Below, one piece after another: positions 24,713 to 33,526 of a stretch of DNA of 64,000 bases. Below the pieces are notes generated by a model that was not told the DNA's origin, searched no databases, and was given only the letters and a program-made list of their open reading frames with translations. Position 1 is the first letter of the stretch; each line of letters begins with the position of its first letter. Where the stretch lies: the NCBI GenBank assembly GCA_028287035.1, contig JAQBQL010000099.1, forward strand, positions 1-64,000, given 5' to 3'. The translations under genes and the position numbers were made by a program. The DNA is from Labilithrix sp. (GTDB lineage Bacteria > Myxococcota > Polyangia > Polyangiales > Polyangiaceae).

Positions 24713-25716
24713 GGCGCGCGCTCCTCGGCGTCGCCGCGCCCTCCGACGAGGATGTACGCGAGCACCAGGGTGAAGAGGGTGCCCCCGACGGCGAGCTTCA
24801 CCGCAGGCGGCGTGCTCGATGCCGACCAGAACGCCTCGATCGCCGCGGCCATCACCAGCATCAGCGCGGCGCCGGCGACGATCACGAGGACGTCCCGCGC
24901 CGCGGCCTGGAGCGACGCGAGCCGCGTCCGCTCGCCGGGCGCGACCACCGACCAGCCGAGCGCGAGCCCGCAGCCGCCGGAGAGCATGATCGCGCCGAGC
25001 TCGAGCGACCCGTGCCCGACGATGAAGGTGCCGATGTTGGCCCCCGCGCCCTGCGACGCGACGTAGCCGAGCGTGGCGCCGATCGTGAGGCCGTTCTGCA
25101 CGAGGTAGAACGCCGACCCGAGCCCGCCGAAGATGCCGGTGGCGAAGCAGCGGAGCGCGATGCCGACGTTGTTGTAGACGTAGAAGCCGGCCATCATCGC
25201 GCCTTCGCCGGGCTCGCGTCCCTCGTCGAAGCCGTGGGCGTAGGCGTCGGTCAGCGGTCGCAGCATCGCCTCCGGCGCCACGTGGAAGGCGAACGACGGG
25301 TCGCGAAGCGTGAGCACCAGGCCGATCGCCCCCGGGACCAGGAAGAGCGCGCACGCTAGCAGCATCGCCCGCCGGTGCCGCCGGACCGCGCGCGGAAAGG
25401 CACTGAGCCAGGCCTGGCGAAGCGCGGTCCTGGCGCTCGCTCCGGCGCGAGCGTCACGTCCGTAGAGCACGCCGTGCGCCGACGCCACGAGGCCGCGCAG
25501 ATCATCGACGAGCGGCGCGCTGTAGCGTGCGGCCTGGGCCGCGGCGAGGTCCGCGCACACGTCCCGGTAGAGCGCGGGCAGCTCGGCGACCTCCTCGGGC
25601 GCGAGCCTTCGCGGACCACCGGAGCTCGCCTTCTGCGCGAGCTCGCCGAGGGCGTTCCAGCCCGCCTGGCGTCGTTCCACGAACGCGCGTTCGGTGAGCG
25701 CCGACGCTAGCTCCAC
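24709..25716 (-). CDS. SpoIIM (stage II sporulation protein M)-like membrane protein
   Basis: 335 residues with a cytoplasmic helical N-terminus (RRQAGWNALGELAQKAS) and a membrane part with about six spans. The family mark is the stretch YVYNNVGIALRCFATGIFGG followed by FIVGHGSLELGAIMLSGGCG. SpoIIM helps form the septal peptidoglycan machinery in Bacillus, but homologues also sit in non-sporulating bacteria beside MoxR, DUF58 and RDD genes, as here. The GTG start at 25716 lies inside the last codons of the RDD gene (10-base overlap); translation may rely on the preceding gene. Confidence 0.88.
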   Translation of the reverse strand: MELASALTERAFVERRQAGWNALGELAQKASSGGPRRLAPEEVAELPALYRDVCADLAAAQAARYSAPLVDDLRGLVASAHGVLYGRDARAGASARTALRQAWLSAFPRAVRRHRRAMLLACALFLVPGAIGLVLTLRDPSFAFHVAPEAMLRPLTDAYAHGFDEGREPGEGAMMAGFYVYNNVGIALRCFATGIFGGLGSAFYLVQNGLTIGATLGYVASQGAGANIGTFIVGHGSLELGAIMLSGGCGLALGWSVVAPGERTRLASLQAAARDVLVIVAGAALMLVMAAAIEAFWSASSTPPAVKLAVGGTLFTLVLAYILVGGRGDAEERAP

Positions 25717-26531
25717 GGTCGCTCCTCGCGGCGCGCGCGCGGATCCCACGAGGGGGGCGCGGCATCGGCCCGTCCGCGGTTGACGGCCCGGTCGTAGACG
25801 AGCGCGAGGAGGCGCGACGGGTCGGGATGCGAGACCCCGAGCCGGCGGCCGACCGGCCCCGCGATCATGTCGGCGAGCTCGTGCTCGCGCGCGCGTCCGA
25901 GGGAGGGACGGCGGCGCAGGAACAGCTCGATCGCCTCGCGTTCGTCGGCGTCGAGCGTCACGTGCTCGGGCAACGAAGCGAGCTCGCGCGGCGCTGCCGG
26001 TGGCTCGAGCTCGATGGTCGCGGCGCGGCGTGACACCTCCGGCACCACCACCATCGTGCCCGCCACGAGATCGCCGAGGCGCTGGAAGCGCGAGGTCATG
26101 GTCATCGACGCGAATCCCACCACGTAGCCGAGCGGCAGGCGGTCGGCGGCGCGCAGCAGGTTCCGGAGCGCGGCGGCCCGCCAGCCGATCGGACGACCCT
26201 TGGTGGTCACGACGCGCAGCCCGAGCGCGCGCTTGCCGAGCGATCGCCCGGTGAGCCCCTCGAAGAGGAAGAAGTAGAGCCACTCCACCGCGAAGAGCGC
26301 GAGGAGCACGAGCCCCTGACCGGCCTTCGCCTCCGAGCTCAGGGTCTCGAGGCTGCGCCCCGTCATGAAGGCGAGATACACGACGAGCGCGAGGAGGAGG
26401 ACCGCGCCGTAGCAGACGAGCGTGTCGAGGAGGAGCGCGACGCCCCGCCGCGCGGGCCCGGCAATGCGGTACGCGAACACCGTGTGCTCGGGCGTCTCGA
26501 TGGCGACGGCGGTGTCGAGCGGCTCGCGCAT
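25707..26531 (-). CDS. RDD family membrane protein
   Basis: 274 residues. Residues about 20-165 are the RDD domain with Arg-Asp-type marks (RRGVALLLDTLVCYGAVLLL, then SLGKRALGLRVVTTKGRPIG and RAAALRNLLRAADRLP), with two clear spans and a third weaker one. The last 110 residues are a soluble, Arg/Glu-rich tail (ERPWS end) that could bind a partner in the cytoplasm. RDD proteins are small membrane proteins, some with ion/proton exchange activity, mostly unassigned. It starts 14 bases after the lipoprotein gene and ends inside the SpoIIM start region. Confidence 0.88.
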   Translation of the reverse strand: MREPLDTAVAIETPEHTVFAYRIAGPARRGVALLLDTLVCYGAVLLLALVVYLAFMTGRSLETLSSEAKAGQGLVLLALFAVEWLYFFLFEGLTGRSLGKRALGLRVVTTKGRPIGWRAAALRNLLRAADRLPLGYVVGFASMTMTSRFQRLGDLVAGTMVVVPEVSRRAATIELEPPAAPRELASLPEHVTLDADEREAIELFLRRRPSLGRAREHELADMIAGPVGRRLGVSHPDPSRLLALVYDRAVNRGRADAAPPSWDPRARREERPWS

Positions 26532-26545
26532 CCCCGCCGTCGAGC

Positions 26546-27223
26546 CTATCTCTGCACGTCGGCCTTGTCGCGCGGGACTGCCGCGTCGTCCGAGGTGCGC
26601 GGCAGATCGAGCTGCAGACCGCGAACGATGCGCGCGCGAGCGAGCGCGAGCCGCTCCGAGAGGACGTCCTCCTCGCGGGCGCTCGCCACGCTCGTCGCCA
26701 CGTGCACGAGGAGACAGCGCCGGATGAACGCGCCGAACAGGTAGAGGTGGCCTTCGAGCTTGCCGCCCTGCTTGGCGGCATCCAGCGCAACCCAGATCCG
26801 CGAGTCGTACGCCTCGGGCCCGACCGTCACCTCGTCCTCGACGGTGGTCAGCGTGGACGAGGCGACCCACCCGAGGTTCCGCGCGCGCGTCTCGCACTTC
26901 TGGCGATTGACGAGCTCGTCTTCCTGCGTGGCGATCACCCACAGCTTGGAGGCCGTCGCGTCGTGCATGGCGAAGAGCCAGGGGCGCGAGTGGTCGTCGA
27001 TGCGCCAGCCCTTCCCGTCGGGGAGCGGAAAGGAGAGGTTGAAGCGCTTCGAGTGATACCTGCCCCACGCCGCGTCCTCCGCGGGATACCGCGGCGCGGT
27101 CGCCGTGACGGAAGCAGGTCCGCCCGCGCCCGGAGGTCGGGCGGCAGGCGGATCACCACACGCGGCGCAGGTGAGCGCCAGCGCGGCGAAGAGGGCGCGT
27201 GCCGTCACGCGCCGCGCGATCAA
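26546..27223 (-). CDS. Predicted lipoprotein of unknown function
   Basis: About 225 residues. It has a twin-Arg-rich N-terminus (IARRVTARALFAALALTCAAC) ending in a lipobox-like CAAC and then a Pro/Ala linker, so it is likely exported and lipid-anchored. The folded part (RYHSKRFNLSFPLPDGKGW, then SKLWVIATQEDELVNRQKCE) looks like one alpha/beta domain seen in envelope proteins of myxobacteria; I do not recognise it. The start is uncertain: TTG 27223 overlaps the ilvE stop in TTGA, while GTG 27208 gives a shorter signal and is equally good. It joins ilvE to the RDD-SpoIIM genes. Confidence 0.7.
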   Translation of the reverse strand: MIARRVTARALFAALALTCAACGDPPAARPPGAGGPASVTATAPRYPAEDAAWGRYHSKRFNLSFPLPDGKGWRIDDHSRPWLFAMHDATASKLWVIATQEDELVNRQKCETRARNLGWVASSTLTTVEDEVTVGPEAYDSRIWVALDAAKQGGKLEGHLYLFGAFIRRCLLVHVATSVASAREEDVLSERLALARARIVRGLQLDLPRTSDDAAVPRDKADVQR

Positions 27224-28140
27224 ACGTACGTGAGCCACTCGCTGTGGGACGTGTCGGCGCCGCGCACGACGGCGAAGAACCGCTCCTGGAGGCGCTTCGT
27301 GACCGGGCCGACGATCCCGTCGCCGATGGCGCGGTTGTCGACCTCGCGGACCGGCGTGATCTCGGCGGCGGTGCCGGTGAGGAAGCACTCGTCGGCGAGC
27401 CACAGCTGGTCACGCGTGATGCGGCACTCCTTGACCTCGAGGTTCTCCTCGCGGGCGAGCGCGATGATCGTGTCGCGGGTGATGCCCTCGAGGATCGAGG
27501 ACGACAGGTCCGGCGTGTAGAGGACGCCCCGCTTCACGATGAACAGGTTCTCGCCCGAGCCCTCGGACACGTAGCCGTTCGAGTCGAGGAGGATCGCCTC
27601 GTCGTAGCCGCCGAACTTCGCCTCGCGCTTCGCGAGCACGCTGTTCGTGTACTGGCCCATCATCTTCGCCTTCGCGAGGCTCACGTTGATGTGGTGGCGC
27701 GCGAACGAGCTGATCTTGCAGCGGATGCCGTTCTTCAGCGCTTCCTCGCCGAGGTACGCGCCCCACTTCCACGCGATGACGGTCGTGCGCACCGGGTTGT
27801 TCGGCGCGTAGATCCCCATGGCGCCCTCGCCGAGGAAGATCATCGGGCGGATGTACCCGTCGACCATGTTGTTGACCTTGAGGATGTCGACGCAGGCCTT
27901 CATCACCTCTTCGCGGGAGAAGGTCGGCTGCAGCAGCGTGAGCTTCGCGGTGTCGTAGAGGCGGTTCACGTGCTCGCGCAGGCGGAACACCGCGGTCTTG
28001 CCGTTCTCGCGCTGGTAGGCGCGGATCCCCTCGAAGCCCCCGAGCCCGTAATGCAGTGAGTGGGTCAGGAGATGAACGGTCCCCTTGTCCCAATCGATCA
28101 TCTCTCCGTCGAGCCAGATCTTCTGCACCTTGTCGACCAT
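27220..28140 (-). CDS. ilvE: Branched-chain amino-acid aminotransferase
   Basis: 306 residues, fold-type IV PLP enzyme that makes or breaks Val, Ile and Leu with 2-oxoglutarate/glutamate. The PLP lysine is K159 (SLAKAKMMGQYTNS), in the same place as the E. coli IlvE lysine, and the Tyr/Arg side GYDEAILLDSNGYVSEGSGE is intact. The N-terminal LTHSLHYGLGGFEGIRAY and the FLTGTAAEITPVREVD end match IlvE. The ATG at 28140 is the best start. It overlaps the downstream lipoprotein by four bases, so an amino-acid enzyme leads the envelope operon. A 119-base gap, 28141-28259, separates it from the Smr gene. Confidence 0.95.
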   Translation of the reverse strand: MVDKVQKIWLDGEMIDWDKGTVHLLTHSLHYGLGGFEGIRAYQRENGKTAVFRLREHVNRLYDTAKLTLLQPTFSREEVMKACVDILKVNNMVDGYIRPMIFLGEGAMGIYAPNNPVRTTVIAWKWGAYLGEEALKNGIRCKISSFARHHINVSLAKAKMMGQYTNSVLAKREAKFGGYDEAILLDSNGYVSEGSGENLFIVKRGVLYTPDLSSSILEGITRDTIIALAREENLEVKECRITRDQLWLADECFLTGTAAEITPVREVDNRAIGDGIVGPVTKRLQERFFAVVRGADTSHSEWLTYV

Positions 28141-28259
28141 CGGAAACGCTCGCTCGCTTTGTTCGGGGCCGGGGCCCACGGGTTTCGCGGACACTAGTCT
28201 CGACGCCTCCGTGCGGCCACCTGGAATCTGCCGCCGCGATGCGTCGCCTCGTTTCCGCG

Positions 28260-29051
28260 TCATCGGCGCAGCGCGACATAGATCGCGCCCTCGCCCCCGT
28301 CGTCGTCGCGCGCCGTCGCATACGCGGCCACGTGGTCGCGGGATTTTCCTTGCGACAGCCAGGCCGAGATCTCGCCGCGCAGCACGCCGCCGCCGGGATG
28401 GCGCTCGCCCTTGCCGTGGATGACGAGCACGCAGCGCTCGCCCCGGGAACGCATGGTGCGGAGGAACTCGACGAGCGCCGCCTGCGCGGCCTCCGCGGAT
28501 TTTCCGTGCAGATCGAGCGTGGCGTCGATGGGCAGCATGCCGCGTCTCAGGCTGCGCACGAGGTCGGGCAGCACGTCGATGCGCCGGCCCTCGACGCGGC
28601 GGCCGTCGTCCGAGACCTCGAAGCGCACGCCGTCGTCGACGAGGGAATGCAGGTGGTCGAGGGCCTTCTCGGCCTCCACGACGGCGCGGGCCTTCACCTC
28701 GTCCGTGCGCAGCTTCTGGGCGCCCGGCTTGATGTCGGCGTTCTTCGGGATGCGCCCCCGCGCGCCGACGTCGAGCGGGACGACGCCCGACATCATGCGG
28801 TGGAAGCTGAGGTCGTCGTCGTGGCTCGAGGCCGGTGCGCGCTCGGGCTCGCGAGGCCGCGGGGCGGGGGGCGGCTTCGGCGGCGTCTGCCCGCGCGCGA
28901 TGGCGGCCTTCCGCTCGTCGTCCTTCTGCTTGTCCTCGGCGACGAGCTGCGCCTTGAAGCCCTCGAGGCCGCCCGCGAGCGGATGAAAGCCTCCGAACTT
29001 GGGCAGCGCCGCGTCGCCTTCCTTCTTCTTCGGTTCCTTCTTCTTCGCCAT
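28260..29051 (-). CDS. Smr domain protein
   Basis: 263 residues. The last 85 residues are a small MutS-related (Smr) domain with DATLDLHGKSAEAA, then CVLVIHGKGERHPGGGVLRG. The DLHG and HGKG motifs are those of Smr domains, which act as nicking endonucleases or bind branched/structured nucleic acid. The N-terminal 170 residues are charged and contain a Lys-rich head (MAKKKEPKKKE) and a Pro-rich segment that probably act as a linker. The gene shares one base with the stop of the 2Fe-2S gene (TGATG) and so is coupled to it. Its target is unknown. Confidence 0.88.
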   Translation of the reverse strand: MAKKKEPKKKEGDAALPKFGGFHPLAGGLEGFKAQLVAEDKQKDDERKAAIARGQTPPKPPPAPRPREPERAPASSHDDDLSFHRMMSGVVPLDVGARGRIPKNADIKPGAQKLRTDEVKARAVVEAEKALDHLHSLVDDGVRFEVSDDGRRVEGRRIDVLPDLVRSLRRGMLPIDATLDLHGKSAEAAQAALVEFLRTMRSRGERCVLVIHGKGERHPGGGVLRGEISAWLSQGKSRDHVAAYATARDDDGGEGAIYVALRR

Positions 29052-29602
29052 CACTCGTCCTCGGTGGTGGGCGTGCTGCGCCGCCGGAGCGCGCGGAGGG
29101 CCGTCGTCAGCGTCTTCATCCCGGTGAGGATCCCGTCCGCGTAGTGCCAGTCGGCGTCGTCGAGCTCGGGAAAATCGTGCGGGTTCGCGACGTCCTCGAG
29201 CGTGAGCCCGGGCTTCAGGCGCCGCGCGAGGTCGAGCACCTTCTTCGTCTGGAGCTCCTCGTTCGCGACGAGCTCGGCCTCGATGGCGGTCCACTCGGTG
29301 GCGGCGTGCGCCTCGCCGGGCGAGGCCATGAGCAGCGCCGGGACGTCCGCGAGCTCCACGTCGGAGACGATGGGGTCGCTCGACGGATACCGGGCCACGG
29401 TCGCGCCGTGCGCGGGGCAGATGCCGAGGCAGTGCGTCTTCGTCACCCAGACCTCGGCGATGCGACGGGTGCGCGCCACCTCCGCCTTCAGCGCGTCGTA
29501 GATCGCGTCGCCGCGATCCGCGCAGCCCGGACCGAGCGGTGATCCCTCGCGACGGTTGCCACACACGAACAGATGAAGCCGCGGCCGCGGCGCCGAACGC
29601 AT
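29051..29602 (-). CDS. Thioredoxin-like 2Fe-2S ferredoxin
   Basis: 183 residues. The N-terminal half has cysteines C14, C27, C58 and C62 with CX12C and CX3C spacing, the pattern of thioredoxin-like 2Fe-2S ferredoxins (as in Shethna-type proteins or NuoE). The C-terminal half (residues about 105-183) is an extra helical segment, not usual in the small ferredoxins, with RLKPGLTLEDVANPHDFPEL near its middle. It probably carries electrons; the partner is not visible. Its stop overlaps the Smr start by one base. Together they form a two-gene minus-strand unit whose upstream region (29603-29790) is shared with the divergent pseudokinase gene. Confidence 0.85.
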   Translation of the reverse strand: MRSAPRPRLHLFVCGNRREGSPLGPGCADRGDAIYDALKAEVARTRRIAEVWVTKTHCLGICPAHGATVARYPSSDPIVSDVELADVPALLMASPGEAHAATEWTAIEAELVANEELQTKKVLDLARRLKPGLTLEDVANPHDFPELDDADWHYADGILTGMKTLTTALRALRRRSTPTTEDE

Positions 29603-29674
29603 CGGTCATCCCTAGCACGGATCGCCCGGCGTACAGCCGCCCACATATGCGCCTAACCCCACGAAACGCAACGT

Positions 29675-29703
29675 GGATCCGGCGCATGGATCCGGACGGA
29701 TCC
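29675..29703. repeat. Three GGATCC sites in a divergent promoter region
   Basis: Between the divergent ferredoxin and pseudokinase genes, GGATCC occurs at 29675, 29688 and 29698, the first two within the repeated word TGGATCCGG. Sites of this kind in the only shared control region (188 bases) may be an operator, but short palindromes are common in GC-rich DNA. Nothing else recognisable was seen in 29603-29790. Confidence 0.3.
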
Positions 29704-29790
29704 GAGCCCCAGGCTCCCGCGCGATTTGCTCCCGGTTTGTGGCGGCGGAGCCCGCGGTGCAGACGTTGCAGCGCGGGCCCCGGAACCTGC

Positions 29791-30813
29791 ATGAGAGTCC
29801 TTGCACCGCTGCCTCCTGCGGATGTGCTCGACCTCGGCGACGGCCGTCGCGTCGAGATCCTGGGCGTGCTCGGTCGCGGCGCATCGGCGACGGTGCATCG
29901 CGCGGTGCTGCGCGCGCCGAGCGGGATCCGGAAGGCCGTCGCGCTGAAGATGTTCGGGCGCCTCGCCACCGAGGACGAGCGCGGCGTGCTCGAGCACCTC
30001 GCGCGCACCGCCCGCCGCGTGGCCTCGGTGCAGCATCCGAACGTCGTCGAGCTCATCGACGTCGGGCGCTGGGAGAGCCAGCCGTTCTTCGTGAGCGAGC
30101 TCGTCGAGGGCAAGACCCTCTCGCAGCTCCTCGAGCGCCACGGCGCGCGCGCCCCGCGGCTGCCCCTCGACCTCGCGCTCTTCCTCGGCACCGAGGTCGC
30201 GGAGGCGCTCGCGGGCGCACGCGTCGCGCGCGATCACCGGGGACGCGAGGTCGGCCTCCTCCACCTCGCGCTCGGCCCGCGCAAGATCCTCCTCTCCTGG
30301 CGCGGCGAGGTGAAGGTCACGGACTTCGAGACCGCCGTGGCGACGGGCGCGTCGTCGGGCGTGCGCAGCTTGCGTGCGGTGCTCCACCGGACCGCCACGA
30401 TGGCCCCCGAGGTCGCGCGAGGCGAGCCGGGCGACAGCCGCTCCGACGTCTTCTCGCTCGGCATCGTGCTCCGCGAGCTCCTCGTCGGACCACGCTTCGC
30501 GAGGACCACCACCAACGTCGAGGCGGCCCGCCTGGCGCGCGAGGGCTTCATCGAGCCCCTCTCGTTCCAGCCGAACCTTCCCGGGGACCTCGCGCTCATC
30601 CTGCGGCGCGCGCTCGACCCCGACCCGCGCGAGCGGTACCCGAACGCGAGCGTGCTCGTCACCGATCTCCGCCGCGTGGCGCTCACGATGGGCGTCGGCG
30701 ACGGTCGCGAGCTGCTGCGTCGGGCTCTCGACCGTGAGTGGGGCGAGTGGCGCGAGGGCGACCCGGCGCCCGTATTCCCTGGCGATCCCAGCTCGAGCGA
30801 CGGGTCTCCTTGA
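29791..30813 (+). CDS. Ser/Thr kinase fold protein lacking catalytic residues (pseudokinase)
   Basis: 340 residues, almost only a kinase domain (about 20-310). It keeps the Gly loop (LGVLGRGASATVHRAV), K53 (VALKM), the DFE form of DFG (D178-F179-E180) and MAPE. The catalytic loop, normally HRDLKPxN, reads HLALGPRKI at 158-166: the aspartate base is A160 and the metal-binding Asn is K165. It is therefore predicted to be inactive as a kinase though it may still bind nucleotide. It starts at ATG 29791 and is followed 34 bases later by a kinase with an intact catalytic loop, the obvious partner for an allosteric or scaffold role. Confidence 0.88.
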   Translation: MRVLAPLPPADVLDLGDGRRVEILGVLGRGASATVHRAVLRAPSGIRKAVALKMFGRLATEDERGVLEHLARTARRVASVQHPNVVELIDVGRWESQPFFVSELVEGKTLSQLLERHGARAPRLPLDLALFLGTEVAEALAGARVARDHRGREVGLLHLALGPRKILLSWRGEVKVTDFETAVATGASSGVRSLRAVLHRTATMAPEVARGEPGDSRSDVFSLGIVLRELLVGPRFARTTTNVEAARLAREGFIEPLSFQPNLPGDLALILRRALDPDPRERYPNASVLVTDLRRVALTMGVGDGRELLRRALDREWGEWREGDPAPVFPGDPSSSDGSP

Positions 30814-30847
30814 CCCTGCCGGGCCTCGGTGAAACCGTGAAACGCCG

Positions 30848-33526
30848 TTGCACGAGCTCCTGCCTGTCCTCGTCGCCGATCTGATCGAGGAGTCCGCACG
30901 GGACTTCCTCGAGGCGGTCGCGCGCGAGAACGACGAAGCGTGGGTTCCGCTCGTGGCGCCGCCGGTCGGCCTGACCCCGCACGTGCTCGAGGTCTACACG
31001 CCGTCGCGCCCCGAGCCGCTCCGTCTCCTCGCCGAGCCGACCGGTCCTCCGACCGAGCACGGCTTTCCGCTCCGTCTCTCGCTGCCCGAAGCCGGCGACG
31101 ACGCGCCCGCCGAGCTGTCGCTCGCGTCGAACGTGGAGGAGGTGGCGGCGGTCGGCTTCGACGTGACGATCGCGGGCGATCTGCTCGAGGCCGAGGACGA
31201 CGCGCCCACGGAGCCTCCGCCGGCGCCGGCCGAGTGGCGCGACCCGCTCATCGGCCGCACGCTCGCGAACGGCAAGCTCCAGATCGAGTCGCTCATCGGC
31301 AAGGGGATGATGGGCGCCGTCTACAAGGCGCTCCACCGCGAGCTCCGCTTCCACGTGGCGGTGAAGGTCCTCCACGAGTCGTACCAGCAGGACGCCGACT
31401 TCTGCCGGCGCTTCTACGCGGAGGCGCTCGCTGCGAGCCAGCTCGATCACCCGAACCTCGTGCGCGTCTACGACTTCGGCCAGGAGCCCGACGGGCTCCT
31501 CTACCTCTCGATGGAGCTCGTGGACGGTCGCTCCCTGCGCGACGCGCTCCACGCGGAGGGCCCGATGAGCGTCAAGCGCATTGCCGATCTCATGATGCAG
31601 GTGTGCGCGGGGCTCGCGCCCGCCCATGCCCGCGGCATCATCCATCGCGACATCAAGCCCGACAACATCGTGCTCGTGATTCGCCAGGACGACGACGGGA
31701 CGCCCTTCGAGCAGGTGAAGGTGTGTGACTTCGGCCTCGCCTTGCTCCGCGCGTCCGACGCCCAGAACGAGCGCTTCGCGGGCACGCCGATCTACATGTC
31801 CCCCGAGCAGTGCCGCGGCGACGAGCTCGACGCACGCACCGACGTCTACGCGTGCGGCATCATGATGTACGAGCTCGCGACGGGCCAGCCCCCGTTCCTG
31901 AGCGACAAACCGATCGTGGTGGTGAACCGGCACCTGACGATGCAGCCGCCGCCGCTGGCGAGCCTCCGGCCGGACGTCGACCCGCGGCTCGAGCCCATCG
32001 TGCAGAAGACGCTCCGCAAGCTGAAGGAGGAGCGCCACGAGAGCGTTCGCGCGTTGCGGCACGATCTGAAGACGCTGCTCGGTCCGCTGCACGGCGGCTT
32101 CGATCTCGCCGCCGAGTCGGCGCGCCTCGACGAGCCGCGGCTGCACGCGCCGGAGGAGCGGCGATCGGTGGCGCCCCGGTCCTCGCCGACCGCGCGGACG
32201 CCCTCGGTGCCGCCGCCCTCGCGTCCGTCCATGCCGGTGCCGGGGCCCGTGTCCTCGAGCCGGCCTCACGCGACCCCGAGCGGAAGCATTCCGCCGTCGC
32301 GCTCCTCCCAGAGCATGCGCGCGGTGCAGCTCCCGGCGCCCCCGTCGGCCCCGCGCGCCGCGTGGCTCGAGGACACGCAGGACAGCTACGCGAGCTTCCT
32401 CCAGGACATGGCGACCGGCGAGACGCGCGCCGCCGAGGTGTCCACGTCGCTGGCGCGTGACCCCAAGACGTGGCTCACGAAGCTGCTCGAGCAGCCCGAC
32501 GCGCGCGTCGTCGACCGGATGCTCGGCGAGGTCGAAGGCGCCGCGAAGAAGCTCGCCGAGCAGGCCGACGCGCGGACCCTCCGCGCCGTCTCCACCACCA
32601 TCCACGGCATCGCGACCGACGAACGTCGGCACCCGGCCATCCGGCAGAAGGCCTCGGCGGTGCTGCGCGTGTTCGCGGACCAGGCGCTCCTCGCCCCCGT
32701 CGCCGAGCGCTTCGTCTCGCGGAGCGACGATCATCGCGACGCCGCCAAGGCGCTCCTTCTCGACGCCGGCGTGGCGGGCGCCTACGCGGTCTACGGGGCG
32801 CGCGTGAAGTACGCCGGCTCGCCCTCGGCGCGGGCCCCCTTCGTCGAGGTGATGCGCGGGCTCGGCGAGGCGGCCTGGCCGGTGGTGCGCGCCGCCCTCG
32901 AGCGCATCCCGGCCGCCGCGCTCACCGGCGGCCATCACGCCGGCGCGGAGCTCGCCGAGGATCTGCTCCTGTGCGTTCCCGCGTTGCCGGACGAGGCCGC
33001 GGGGCACCTCGTCGCCAAGTACGTGCGCGCCACCGAGCCGGCGCTCTGCCGGGCGGCGACGCAGGCGCTCGGTCGCCTGTGGGCGGAGCGCGCCGCGCCG
33101 GTGCTCCTCGCGCTCCTCGACGTCGACGACGACGGGGTCCGCAGCGCCGCGATCGCCGGGCTCCGCGAGGTCGGCGCGGTCGACGAGGACGTGGTCCGTC
33201 GCCTCGTGCCGATCCTCACCGGCAGAGACCCGGCCGGCCCCGAGCTGCGCCTCGCCGCGGTGACGGCGCTCGAGTACGTCACCCTCGATGCGCGGCCGGT
33301 GGCGGTCCCGATGCTCGTGCAGCTCGTCCGGCACACCGAGCTCCCCGACGTCCTCGCGCTGGCGGCGTCGAAGGCCCTCTTCAGCGTGATGGGCAACGAG
33401 GCGCGCGCGGTGCTCCTCGGCCGCTCCGACGTGGCCTCGGAGCCGCTCAAGTCGCACCTGCTCGAGCTTCTGAAGGATCCCGAGCTGCCGGGCGTCGACG
33501 CGAGCGACCTCGCGGACCTGATCTAG
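30848..33526 (+). CDS. Ser/Thr protein kinase with N-terminal PilZ-like and C-terminal HEAT repeats
   Basis: 892 residues starting at TTG 30848, with no clear Shine-Dalgarno. Residues 1-125 look like a PilZ-type domain (PEPLRLLAEPTGPPTEHG, PLRLSLPEAG), which may bind cyclic di-GMP. The kinase is about 137-415: Gly loop IGKGMMGAVYKA, K in HVAVKVL, catalytic loop HRDIKPDN and DFG. A Pro/Ser-rich linker follows (about 425-500). From about 540 to 890 the protein is made of Ala/Leu-rich two-helix repeats of HEAT/armadillo type (DDGVRSAAIAGLREVGAVDE). No membrane span, so a cytoplasmic kinase with a large binding surface. The upstream pseudokinase is probably co-transcribed. Its stop and that of the convergent glycosyltransferase interlock in CTAG. 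Confidence 0.9.
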   Translation: MHELLPVLVADLIEESARDFLEAVARENDEAWVPLVAPPVGLTPHVLEVYTPSRPEPLRLLAEPTGPPTEHGFPLRLSLPEAGDDAPAELSLASNVEEVAAVGFDVTIAGDLLEAEDDAPTEPPPAPAEWRDPLIGRTLANGKLQIESLIGKGMMGAVYKALHRELRFHVAVKVLHESYQQDADFCRRFYAEALAASQLDHPNLVRVYDFGQEPDGLLYLSMELVDGRSLRDALHAEGPMSVKRIADLMMQVCAGLAPAHARGIIHRDIKPDNIVLVIRQDDDGTPFEQVKVCDFGLALLRASDAQNERFAGTPIYMSPEQCRGDELDARTDVYACGIMMYELATGQPPFLSDKPIVVVNRHLTMQPPPLASLRPDVDPRLEPIVQKTLRKLKEERHESVRALRHDLKTLLGPLHGGFDLAAESARLDEPRLHAPEERRSVAPRSSPTARTPSVPPPSRPSMPVPGPVSSSRPHATPSGSIPPSRSSQSMRAVQLPAPPSAPRAAWLEDTQDSYASFLQDMATGETRAAEVSTSLARDPKTWLTKLLEQPDARVVDRMLGEVEGAAKKLAEQADARTLRAVSTTIHGIATDERRHPAIRQKASAVLRVFADQALLAPVAERFVSRSDDHRDAAKALLLDAGVAGAYAVYGARVKYAGSPSARAPFVEVMRGLGEAAWPVVRAALERIPAAALTGGHHAGAELAEDLLLCVPALPDEAAGHLVAKYVRATEPALCRAATQALGRLWAERAAPVLLALLDVDDDGVRSAAIAGLREVGAVDEDVVRRLVPILTGRDPAGPELRLAAVTALEYVTLDARPVAVPMLVQLVRHTELPDVLALAASKALFSVMGNEARAVLLGRSDVASEPLKSHLLELLKDPELPGVDASDLADLI

